Assembly: GCA_050697275.1 (NCBI GenBank)
Contig: JBOGZI010000164.1
Span: 1 to 6,871 of the forward strand
Direction: 5' to 3'
Length of the DNA stretch: 6,871 nucleotides
DNA from: JBOGZI01 sp050697275
Lineage (GTDB): Bacteria; Actinomycetota; Thermoleophilia; Solirubrobacterales; 70-9
Position numbers and translations under genes: made by a program. The stretch's first letter is position 1. Every line of letters begins with the position of its first letter. Below are positions 1-4,773 of the stretch, one piece after another. The notes beneath the pieces were generated by a model. The model ran no database searches, was not told where the DNA came from, and was given only the letters and a program-made list of their open reading frames with translations.

Positions 1-262
1 CCCACCGGTTGAGCTCGTAGAGCAACCGGGCCAGCTCCCGGCCGCTGCCGCTGAGCGTGTAGCGGCGCGACCCGTCCCGCCGCAGCACCCCGAGCTGCTC
101 CAGCTCGCGGAGGCGGGTGGAGAGCACCGAGGGGCTGATCCCGGTCCGCTCGCGCAGCTCCGAGAAGGAGACGGCGTCGCGGCGCAACTCCCAGACCATC
201 CGCAGGCTCCAGCGCCGGCCGAGCAGCTCGAGGATCTGGCTCATCGGGCGGGGCGAGTCCAC
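1..262 (-). CDS. HxlR-like winged helix-turn-helix transcriptional regulator, C-terminus cut by window edge
   Basis: Reading the minus strand from a GTG at 262 gives 87 residues with no stop before base 1. The core matches the HxlR/MarR-like winged-helix layout: a first helix with LELLGRRWSL (residues 11-20), then SFSELRERTGISPSVLSTRL with a recognition helix, then LRELEQLGVLRR leading into the wing, and SGSGRELARLL starting the last helix. HxlR proteins are small dimeric DNA-binding regulators, often of redox or stress genes. The conserved Cys that usually precedes the first helix in this family is absent, so a cysteine redox switch at that position is unlikely. An ATG at 244 is an alternative in-frame start. 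I prefer GTG 262 because it adds the short arm before helix 1 and sits 6 bases after a possible -10 box. It follows the ligase gene on the same strand after 110 bases. An ArsR or MarR assignment remains possible. Confidence 0.75.
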   Translation of the reverse strand, partial: MDSPRPMSQILELLGRRWSLRMVWELRRDAVSFSELRERTGISPSVLSTRLRELEQLGVLRRDGSRRYTLSGSGRELARLLYELNRW

Positions 263-268
263 GGTTCT

Positions 269-297
269 ATTTTCGTAGTCGCGCCGACAAAATGCAA
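269..297 (-). promoter_or_regulatory. Putative promoter of the HxlR-like gene
   Basis: On the minus strand TTGCAT (297-292) and GAAAAT (274-269) are separated by exactly 17 bases, resembling sigma-70 -35 and -10 boxes. The GTG start at 262 lies 6 bases beyond the -10 box, so transcription would begin at or next to the start codon and give a leaderless mRNA, which is common in Actinobacteria. The region is AT-rich in an otherwise GC-rich window. The boxes are seen; promoter activity is inferred. Confidence 0.4.
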
Positions 298-322
298 GTA
301 ATTAGCTACGTTTTCCGTACTC

Positions 323-345
323 AGGCGTCCAAAACCGGTTCGCCT
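323..345. repeat. Short inverted repeat with AACCGGTT palindrome upstream of the HxlR-like gene
   Basis: AGGCG at 323-327 and CGCCT at 341-345 are inverted, and between them lies the perfect 8-base palindrome AACCGGTT (333-340). The outer arms and the palindrome do not share a centre, so this is not one clean dyad. It lies between the ligase stop and the putative promoter of the regulator, so it could be a weak terminator for the ligase transcript or an operator for autoregulation. Confidence 0.2.
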
Positions 346-372
346 AGGAACGGCTCACCCACCCCGAGCGCG

Positions 373-1497
373 TCAGGGAGCGCTGGCGGCGAGGATCTCG
401 CGCATCAGGCCCTTGAAGTCGCCGTGATGGGCGTCGAGCCAGTCGAGCTGCCGGCGCGCGCCGGTGCCGCGCTCGCAGAGGTCGTTCAGCCCGAGAAGCT
501 CCTCCTCGCAGCCGAGCTCCCGGGCGTGCTCGCGAAGGTCCTCGATCACCCCAGCCGTCATCTCGGCAGCGTCAACCTCGACGCCGTGGTCGAAGTCGAT
601 CAGCTTGCCCTCGATCCCGACCAGGGCGGCGCGGACCTTGTTGTCGTCGATCAGCTCCGAGGGGTGCTCCATGCTGGGCACGCCGTCCTCGTAGCGCTCC
701 GCGAGCCGCCGGGCCAGCGACTGCCCCAGCGCCGCGAAGCCGAGCGTGTGCTCGATCCGGGTCTGCTGGTCGAAGACCCGCAGCTCGACCGTGCCGAAGT
801 TGGGGTGGGGCCTCACGTCCCACCACAGGTAGGTGTAGTCGGGGATCGCGCCGCCGCGCATCATCAGCTCGACTCGGTGGGAGTAGATCTCCCAGTTGCC
901 GTAGTAGGGCGGGATCCCCACCCGCGGGAAGCCCCGGAAGATCGGTGTGCGCGAAGACATCATCCCCGTCACCCTGCCGCGCCAGAGCGGCGAATTGGAG
1001 GACATGCCGAGCAGCAGCGGCAGATAGCCGCGCATCCCGTCCGCGACGTAGATCGCCTTCTCGGCGCCGTCGATACCGATGTGGATGTGGGTGCCGAAGA
1101 TCAGCTCCCGATGCGCGATCCAGCCGAGCTCCTCCGCCAGCTCCCTGTAGCGGGGACGATCGACGATCAGCTGTTCCTCGTAGAGGGCGGCGGGATGCGT
1201 GCCGGCGGCGCCGATCACCAGGCCCCGCTCCGCGGCGATCTCCCCCACCACACGCCGCAGCTCGCGCAGCTGGGCGCCGACCTCCGCCACGCCCGAGCAG
1301 GGCAGCGTCGCCACCTCGAGCACCGACCGCATCAGCTCGGGCTTGACGTATCCCTGCAGGTCGTCGGGGACGGCCTCGAGGATCCGCTCGATCGACTGCG
1401 AGAGCCCGAGGGTCTCGGCGTCGCAGATCATCAGCTCCTCCTCCACACCGACCGTGTAGGAGGGACCCGTAAAATTGTGCTCCAGCACGCGCGGCAC
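373..1497 (-). CDS. ybdK: Carboxylate-amine ligase, YbdK / GCS2-type glutamate-cysteine ligase family
   Basis: A 374-residue protein, close to the usual length of about 370 for the YbdK branch of the GCS2 (PF04107) family, whose members perform ATP-dependent ligation of glutamate to an amine such as cysteine. Family landmarks in order are GVEEELMICD (17-26), an Mg/ATP-binding acidic strand; KPELMRSVLEVAT (52-64); AGTHP (98-102); the His-rich strand FGTHIHIGI (134-142); then NSPLWRGR, FPRVGIPP and the C-terminal strand TVELRVFDQQT. The fold is the glutamine-synthetase-like ATP-grasp barrel, cytoplasmic. No upstream ATG exists in frame. GTG at 1497 is chosen because it places the GVEEE strand at the normal distance from the N-terminus; no Shine-Dalgarno is visible, and GTG at 1488 is a weaker alternative. 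The frame remains open far upstream, but only antisense to the aldolase. The real substrate cannot be read from sequence, and a role in thiol or ergothioneine-type synthesis is possible but unsupported by neighbours. It is divergent from the aldolase gene. Confidence 0.88.
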   Translation of the reverse strand: MPRVLEHNFTGPSYTVGVEEELMICDAETLGLSQSIERILEAVPDDLQGYVKPELMRSVLEVATLPCSGVAEVGAQLRELRRVVGEIAAERGLVIGAAGTHPAALYEEQLIVDRPRYRELAEELGWIAHRELIFGTHIHIGIDGAEKAIYVADGMRGYLPLLLGMSSNSPLWRGRVTGMMSSRTPIFRGFPRVGIPPYYGNWEIYSHRVELMMRGGAIPDYTYLWWDVRPHPNFGTVELRVFDQQTRIEHTLGFAALGQSLARRLAERYEDGVPSMEHPSELIDDNKVRAALVGIEGKLIDFDHGVEVDAAEMTAGVIEDLREHARELGCEEELLGLNDLCERGTGARRQLDWLDAHHGDFKGLMREILAASAP

Positions 1498-1611
1498 GAT
1501 GACAGCAGCCGGGGATGAAGGGCTGCACCTCTCCGTGCCGGCTGCGGCTGCAGCGCCCGCAGCGGTCGGGCATACTGGCGAGAGCGGTCCAACCAGGAGG
1601 TAGTCGAACCG
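1498..1611. promoter_or_regulatory. Divergent intergenic region between the ligase and aldolase genes
   Basis: This 114-base region must hold the promoters of both flanking genes. On the plus strand CATACT (1571-1576) matches four of six -10 positions with no good -35 box, and AGGAGG (1595-1600) is a strong Shine-Dalgarno 11 bases before the aldolase ATG. An inverted repeat of 7 bases (GCTGCGG 1541-1547, CCGCAGC 1557-1563, 9-base loop) lies just upstream of the -10 candidate. I could not identify a convincing promoter for the minus-strand ligase. Confidence 0.4.
1541..1563. repeat. 7-bp inverted repeat upstream of the aldolase -10 candidate
   Basis: GCTGCGG at 1541-1547 is perfectly inverted at 1557-1563 with a 9-base spacer. 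It sits where a -35 box would be expected for the CATACT hexamer, so it could be an operator. In such GC-rich DNA a 7-base repeat can also arise by chance. Confidence 0.25.
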
Positions 1612-2532
1612 ATGGAAGTCAAGTCGATCACCGAGCAGAAGTCGCTGCTCGCAACCCTGTCCCCTGGCAAGCGCACGCGGCTGCGCCGCCTGCTGTTCGA
1701 GTTCGGCCCCGGGCAGGGAACGCTGATGCTGCTCCCGATCGACCAGGGGATCGAGCACGGCCCGCGCGACTTCTTCCCCAACCCGGCCTCCAAGGACCCC
1801 GAGTACCAGTTCAGTCTCGCCGCCGAGGCGGGCTACTCGGCGATCGCCTGCCAGATCGGGCTGGCGACGCGCTACTACCCCGACTACGCCGGCCAGGTGC
1901 CGCTGATCCTGAAGGTGAACGGCAAGACCGACATCCCGCCCTCCGACGAGGCGTTCTCGCCCACCAACGCCTCGGTCGAGGACGCGGTGCGACTCGGGGC
2001 CGACGCGGTCGGCTACACCCTCTACGTGGGCTCCCCGCGCCAGGACGAGGACCTGCATCAGCTCCAGGGCGTGCGCGAGGCATGCGAGCGCTACGGGATG
2101 CCGCTCGTGGTCTGGTCCTATCCGCGCGGCCGCGACGTCGAGGCCAAGGGCGGCCGCGACTCCTTCTACGCGATCGACTACGGGGCACGGATGGCGATGG
2201 AGATGGGCGCCGACGTGGTCAAGCTGAACTTCCCCAAGTTCGATCCCGAGAAGGACAAGAACTCCCCGGCCCCCTACAACGAGATGCAGGTCAGCCCGGA
2301 GGAGGCGGTGCGCCAGATCGTCGAGTCGGCCGGGCGCTCCCTGGTGGTCCTCTCCGGCGGCTCGAAGACAGACGACGAGACCGTGCTCTCCCACACCCGC
2401 ACGATCATGGAGGCGGGCGGCTCGGGCGTGATCTTCGGGCGCAACGTCTGGCAGCGCGAGAAGAGCGAGGCGCTGGAGATCATCGGGCAGATCAAGGAGA
2501 CGCTGCTCAACAACGTGCGCCGCATCCCCTAG
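1612..2532 (+). CDS. fbaB: Class I fructose-bisphosphate aldolase, archaeal/DhnA type
   Basis: A 306-residue TIM-barrel enzyme expected to cleave fructose 1,6-bisphosphate to dihydroxyacetone phosphate and glyceraldehyde 3-phosphate (and the reverse in gluconeogenesis) through a Schiff base. Visible motifs are LLPIDQGIEHGP (40-51, active-site Asp at 44), the strand VVWSYPRG (166-173) whose Trp168 and Tyr170 fit the catalytic-site Trp and Tyr of Thermoproteus tenax aldolase, GADVVKLNFPK (199-209) with Lys204 as the probable Schiff-base lysine, LSGGSKT as the first phosphate-binding turn, and GRNVWQR near the end. The start is well supported by AGGAGG 11 bases upstream. Related DhnA-family enzymes include LsrF and the archaeal ADH synthase (AroA'), so another aldol substrate is possible, but the overall motif set favours the glycolytic enzyme. 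It is divergent from the ligase and followed after 43 bases by the nuclease gene on the same strand. Confidence 0.9.
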   Translation: MEVKSITEQKSLLATLSPGKRTRLRRLLFEFGPGQGTLMLLPIDQGIEHGPRDFFPNPASKDPEYQFSLAAEAGYSAIACQIGLATRYYPDYAGQVPLILKVNGKTDIPPSDEAFSPTNASVEDAVRLGADAVGYTLYVGSPRQDEDLHQLQGVREACERYGMPLVVWSYPRGRDVEAKGGRDSFYAIDYGARMAMEMGADVVKLNFPKFDPEKDKNSPAPYNEMQVSPEEAVRQIVESAGRSLVVLSGGSKTDDETVLSHTRTIMEAGGSGVIFGRNVWQREKSEALEIIGQIKETLLNNVRRIP

Positions 2533-2533
2533 C

Positions 2534-2557
2534 TGCGGAGCCGCATAACTGCTGCGG
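2534..2557. repeat. Overlapping alternative hairpins after the aldolase stop
   Basis: TGCGG (2534-2538), CCGCA (2541-2545) and TGCGG (2553-2557) follow the aldolase TAG. The middle arm can pair with either outer arm, giving a tight 2-base-loop hairpin or a 7-base-loop hairpin. No T-run follows, so an intrinsic terminator is not clear; partial termination or mRNA 3'-end protection before the nuclease gene is possible. Confidence 0.25.
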
Positions 2558-2575
2558 CGCTGCTCTCAACGGGGT

Positions 2576-3160
2576 GTGAGACGCGGAGCGTGGAGAGGAC
2601 CGGCGCTGGGCCTGCTGGTCGCGGCCCTGGCCCTGTCGCGCTGCGGCGAGGCGGGGGACCGCCTTCCCGGCGGTGAGGCCGAGCAGGCCGCCGAGCTGAC
2701 CGCGCGGGTGATCGACGTGGTGGACGGGGACACGATCGAGGTCGAGCTCCCGGACGGCAGCGAGGAGGACGTCCGCTATATCGGCATCGACACGCCCGAG
2801 ACGGCGAAGCCGGATTCGCCGGCCGAGTGCGGCGCGCCGCGGGCGAGCGCCGTCAACGGGCAGCTGGTCGGCGGACGCGAGGTGTCGCTTCGCTTCGGCG
2901 CCGAGCGCCGGGACGACTACGGCCGCCTCCTCGCCTACGTCTTCGTGGCGCCACCGGGGCCCGGCCGGCGGCCGGTGTTCGTCAACGCCGAGCTGGTGCG
3001 GCGGGGGCTGGCGCGGCCGCTGACGATCGCCCCGAACGACGCCCGGGCGGCGCTGTTCGAGCGGCTCGCCACCCGCGCGGCGCAAGCGGGGCGCGGGCTG
3101 TGGGGCGCGTGTACGCTTTCGAGCACGCCCAGCGAGGCGCCGCCGGTGCCGGGTGGCTGA
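2576..3160 (+). CDS. Exported thermonuclease-like (SNase / micrococcal nuclease family) protein
   Basis: A 194-residue protein with a basic N-terminus and hydrophobic stretch (residues 9-21) forming a signal peptide, then an SNase domain from about 41 to 180. SNase enzymes are Ca-dependent phosphodiesterases cutting DNA and RNA. The catalytic set is intact: VVDGDTIEV with Asp52, VRYIGIDTPET with Arg67, Asp72 and Glu75, and DYGRLLAYVF with Arg117, matching Asp21, Arg35, Asp40, Glu43 and Arg87 of the staphylococcal enzyme. NAELVRRGLA and GLWGAC, typical of bacterial relatives, follow. Cys23 after the hydrophobic stretch suggests a lipoprotein, but the preceding LSR is not a standard lipobox because Arg sits just before the Cys. 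The tail from about 183 is Pro/Ser-rich. GTG at 2576 is the only usual start after the in-frame TAA at 2546; its Shine-Dalgarno is poor. It lies 43 bases after the aldolase and may be cotranscribed. Confidence 0.87.
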   Translation: MRRGAWRGPALGLLVAALALSRCGEAGDRLPGGEAEQAAELTARVIDVVDGDTIEVELPDGSEEDVRYIGIDTPETAKPDSPAECGAPRASAVNGQLVGGREVSLRFGAERRDDYGRLLAYVFVAPPGPGRRPVFVNAELVRRGLARPLTIAPNDARAALFERLATRAAQAGRGLWGACTLSSTPSEAPPVPGG

Positions 3161-3172
3161 TGCGAGATCGGT

Positions 3173-3181
3173 TGCTACCCT
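3173..3181 (+). promoter_or_regulatory. Putative extended -10 promoter of the small membrane protein gene
   Basis: TGCTACCCT fits the extended -10 pattern TGnTAnnnT, which can work without a good -35 box; none is visible here. Transcription would start near 3188, leaving about 30 bases of leader containing the AAGGGGG Shine-Dalgarno at 3202-3208. Confidence 0.3.
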
Positions 3182-3217
3182 GCCCGGCGCCCTGGCGCAC
3201 CAAGGGGGCGTACCGAG

Positions 3218-3466
3218 ATGCCACAGATGAGGATGCGACAGAGCATGGCTCAGATCGAGCTGGCGTTCGAGCAGGAGATGGCGCTCGAGCGCCGTCGCCG
3301 CGAGCAGCTCCGCAAGCGCGCCGCCAACCGCTCCCGCGCCCGCCGCATCTCCCGCGGCGAGTCCCGCGGCAAGGTCAGGTTCAGCGTCCTGCTCTTCTGT
3401 CTCACGATCACAGTCGTGACCGTGGTCTTCGCGATGTTCGAGACGCTCGCCTGGCTGATGGGCTAG
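3218..3466 (+). CDS. Small basic protein with one C-terminal transmembrane segment, function unknown
   Basis: I do not recognise this 82-residue protein. Residues 10-36 are a strongly amphipathic, charged helix (ELAFEQEMALERRRREQL), likely a short coiled coil. Residues 25-54 are very rich in Arg and Lys, and residues 55-74 (FSVLLFCLTITVVTVVFAMF) form one membrane helix, followed by a short tail ending in WLMG. By the positive-inside rule the basic N-terminus should face the cytoplasm, giving a tail-anchored topology. The ATG at 3218 is supported by AAGGGGG 9 bases upstream; Met4, Met6 and Met10 are possible but lack this spacing. It is convergent with csrA, with only 3 bases between the stop codons. 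The basic cytoplasmic segment could contact nucleic acid or phospholipid head groups, which is inference only. Confidence 0.8.
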   Translation: MPQMRMRQSMAQIELAFEQEMALERRRREQLRKRAANRSRARRISRGESRGKVRFSVLLFCLTITVVTVVFAMFETLAWLMG

Positions 3467-3489
3467 CGCTCAGCGCCGAGCCTGAGCGC
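3466..3489. terminator. Hairpin at the convergent junction with csrA, possible bidirectional terminator
   Basis: GCGCTCAG (3466-3473) and CTGAGCGC (3482-3489) form a perfect 8-bp stem with an 8-base loop. The left arm starts at the last base of the plus-strand TAG and contains the csrA stop (TCA on plus, 3470-3472). No T-run follows on either strand, so it would be a non-canonical terminator of the kind common in high-GC Actinobacteria. Confidence 0.5.
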
Positions 3490-3691
3490 GCTCGACGTCG
3501 CGCTTGCTGGCCGCCCCGTTCTTGGCGCCCTCCCGCTCGATCCGCTCGTACACCTCGTGTCTGAAGATCGCGATCTCGGGCGGCGCGGTGATCCCGAGCC
3601 GGACCTTCTCGCCCGCCACGGAGAGGACCTGCACCTCCACCTCGTCGCCGATCAGAATGCTCTGGCCCGGCTTCCTTGTCAGTACCAGCAT
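3470..3691 (-). CDS. csrA: Carbon storage regulator CsrA, translational regulator
   Basis: A 73-residue protein starting MLVLTRKPGQSILIGD, the hallmark of CsrA, a homodimeric beta-strand-swapped protein that binds GGA motifs in mRNA leaders and blocks or changes translation. The second half, GEKVRLGITAPPEIAIFRHEVYERI, contains Arg44, the family's key RNA-contact residue, and beta strand 1 carries Leu4. The C-terminal tail from 56 is basic and variable. The ATG at 3691 is chosen because it gives the canonical N-terminus and has GGAGG (3700-3696) 4 bases upstream; a GTG at 3703 lies upstream of that site. The Shine-Dalgarno itself contains GGA, so CsrA could repress its own translation. No fliW or flagellar gene is in the window, unlike many Gram-positive csrA loci. 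It is convergent with the small membrane protein gene and divergent from the arginine-rich protein gene. Confidence 0.96.
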   Translation of the reverse strand: MLVLTRKPGQSILIGDEVEVQVLSVAGEKVRLGITAPPEIAIFRHEVYERIEREGAKNGAASKRDVERAQARR

Positions 3692-3826
3692 GGAGCCTCC
3701 CACTTTCGTTGTCGGGGCCTACCCCCAGGCGGGCGCGTTCGGCGCTTACCTAGAAATGAGTAGCGTAACGGAGGTCTTCCCGCGTGGCAAGCGCCCGCAG
3801 GGCCGTTGCTAGAGTCAGCCGCCGGG
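3692..3826. promoter_or_regulatory. Divergent intergenic region between csrA and the arginine-rich protein gene
   Basis: These 135 bases hold the csrA leader on the minus strand and the promoter for the plus-strand gene. The centre (about 3746-3769) is AT-rich for this genome and is the likeliest place for the csrA promoter, but I could not pick convincing -35 and -10 boxes. The csrA Shine-Dalgarno is at 3700-3696 on the minus strand. Confidence 0.45.
3807..3815 (+). promoter_or_regulatory. Putative extended -10 promoter of the arginine-rich protein gene
   Basis: TGCTAGAGT fits TGnTAnnnT and shares the preceding GTTGCTA heptamer with the candidate at 3171-3177. Transcription would begin near 3822, only about 5 bases before the ATG at 3827. 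That fits a nearly leaderless mRNA and the absence of a Shine-Dalgarno there. Confidence 0.3.
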
Positions 3827-4345
3827 ATGGCCAGGAAGTCGCTGCGACCGCAGCTCAACCAGATCCGTGCCTGGGTGCGCCAGGGGCGGACCGATGCCTG
3901 GATCGCCCACCAGCTCGAGGTGAGCGCCTCGCAGCTGAAGGACTTCAGGCGCCGGCACGGGCTAGAGCTCGAGGGCGAGGAGCCCGCGGCCGAGGTCGAC
4001 CTGCGGGACGAGATCGAGGCCGAGATCGAAGCGGAGCTCGCCGAGCCCGCCGAGGAGCCCGAGGAGGAGCCGAGCGCCCAGGACGGCGACGAGGACCGCG
4101 GCGAGGAGCAGCAGGAGGGCGGCCGGCGCCGCCGGCGCCGCCGTCGTCGCGGTGGCCGGGGGCGCAGCCGCAAGCGGAAGCCGCTGGAGGCGACCTTCGA
4201 CCACGGCGAGGAGGAGGGCTACGGCCTCTGGCTCGACCCGGCGGTCAAGGACGACCCGATCTACGCCGAGCACTGGTCCGACCAGCGGGCGCTGAAGGTG
4301 ACGATCGAACCCGAGCGCATCGTCCTCGAACCCTCAGAGGAGTAG
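3827..4345 (+). CDS. Charge-segregated arginine-rich protein with HTH-like N-terminus, function unknown
   Basis: I do not recognise a named family for this 172-residue protein. It has four zones. Residues 1-46 look like a small helix-turn-helix: a helix around IRAWVRQGRT, a second around DAWIAHQLEV, then SASQLKDFRRRHG as a possible recognition helix. Residues 47-97 are extremely acidic, mostly Glu with Ala and Pro. Residues 98-118 are basic, with nine consecutive Arg (100-108) and then a GRGRSRKRK-type patch. Residues 119-172 look folded again, with aromatic-rich YGLWLDPAV, HWSDQRALKVTIEP and an acidic end. This suggests a cytoplasmic nucleic-acid-binding protein whose acidic zone may mask the Arg patch. 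The ATG at 3827 is chosen over an in-frame TTG at 3806 because the HTH begins at once and TTG 3806 overlaps the promoter candidate. The Arg run uses mixed codons (CGG, CGC, CGT), which argues against recent triplet slippage. It is divergent from csrA. Confidence 0.8.
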   Translation: MARKSLRPQLNQIRAWVRQGRTDAWIAHQLEVSASQLKDFRRRHGLELEGEEPAAEVDLRDEIEAEIEAELAEPAEEPEEEPSAQDGDEDRGEEQQEGGRRRRRRRRRGGRGRSRKRKPLEATFDHGEEEGYGLWLDPAVKDDPIYAEHWSDQRALKVTIEPERIVLEPSEE

Positions 4346-4376
4346 GGACTCCGGCGCCCGCGCCCGCGGGTCCTAC
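4342..4376. terminator. Hairpin at the convergent junction 3' of the arginine-rich protein gene
   Basis: The left arm starts inside the last codon before the stop and includes the TAG (4343-4345). GTAGG (4342-4346) pairs with CCTAC (4372-4376), continuing inward through ACTC/GGGT-type pairs with one bulged G and one bulged C to a 9-base loop. A second small stem, CCAC (4377-4380) with GTGG (4386-4389), follows directly. No T-run is seen. It may terminate transcription from both converging genes. Confidence 0.4.
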
Positions 4377-4399
4377 CCACGGGCAGTGGCGCAGAGGCA

Positions 4400-4735
4400 C
4401 TACTCGGTTGGCAGAAGCCGGCCGCCGGCGTAGTCGCGGGCCCCGCGCAGGTGAAGGTGGAACGCGCCGTCGGTGATCGCCTGCGGATCGAGGTCGGCGG
4501 CATCGGCGGGGAGCGCTCGGCGGGCAGCCTCCAGGCACCAGTCGGTGCCGCGGCCGTAGAGCTCGGCGAGCTCCTGGGCGGTGAAGGTGGGACCGATTCG
4601 CCGCCGCAGCTCGTCGCGAACCGCCTCCGCTGCCAGCCGCGCCCGGCGACCGCGGCGCGGCTGCTCGGAGAGCTCACGCAGTCGGCGGGCGCCCTCCTCC
4701 CACTGGTATAGGGCGTTGTCGAGCGGATACGCCAT
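4400..4735 (-). CDS. Small soluble protein of unknown function (111 residues)
   Basis: I do not recognise this protein. It looks mostly helical: MAYPLDNALYQWEEGARRLRE-type helix at 1-22, a basic linker with RRGRRAR near 27-33, a helix with AAEAVRDELRRRIG to about 48, then FTAQELAELYGRGTDWCLEAARRALP (about 51-77), which reads like a small three-helix unit, and an AITDGAFHLHLRGARDYAGG end. No signal peptide or membrane segment is seen, so it is probably cytoplasmic. ATG 4735 has AGGGGA (4746-4741 on the minus strand) 5 bases upstream. A weak promoter-like pair, TTGCCG at 4775-4770 and TACCAA at 4754-4749, lies upstream with a short 15-base spacer. It follows the membrane glycosyltransferase gene on the same strand after 63 bases, and a hairpin in that gap suggests it is transcribed separately. 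It is convergent with the arginine-rich protein gene. Confidence 0.78.
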   Translation of the reverse strand: MAYPLDNALYQWEEGARRLRELSEQPRRGRRARLAAEAVRDELRRRIGPTFTAQELAELYGRGTDWCLEAARRALPADAADLDPQAITDGAFHLHLRGARDYAGGRLLPTE

Positions 4736-4773
4736 CCAGGTCCCCTACTTGGTAGCACGGGCGGCACCTCGGC

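Noticed and set aside
292..1518. 408-codon plus-strand open frame opposite the YbdK-like ligase
   Set aside because: It is antisense to a clear family member, is dominated by Asp, Arg, His, Val and Leu as expected from the reverse of high-GC codons, and shows no domain.
1498..2394. In-frame upstream extension of the ligase reading frame by about 300 codons
   Set aside because: The extension is antisense to the aldolase and reads as low-complexity GC-driven sequence; the ligase domain begins just after GTG 1497 and its length then fits the family.
1515..2579. 354-codon plus-strand frame overlapping the aldolase in another frame
   Set aside because: Arg/Pro/Gly-rich shadow frame; the aldolase frame has intact catalytic motifs and the Shine-Dalgarno.
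2827..3564. 245-codon plus-strand frame across the SNase, small membrane protein and csrA genes
   Set aside because: It is out of frame with three better-supported genes and has only Arg/Ala/Pro-rich sequence.
3806..3826. TTG at 3806 as the start of the arginine-rich protein
   Set aside because: It overlaps the extended -10 candidate and adds seven residues with no clear feature; the ATG at 3827 is better.
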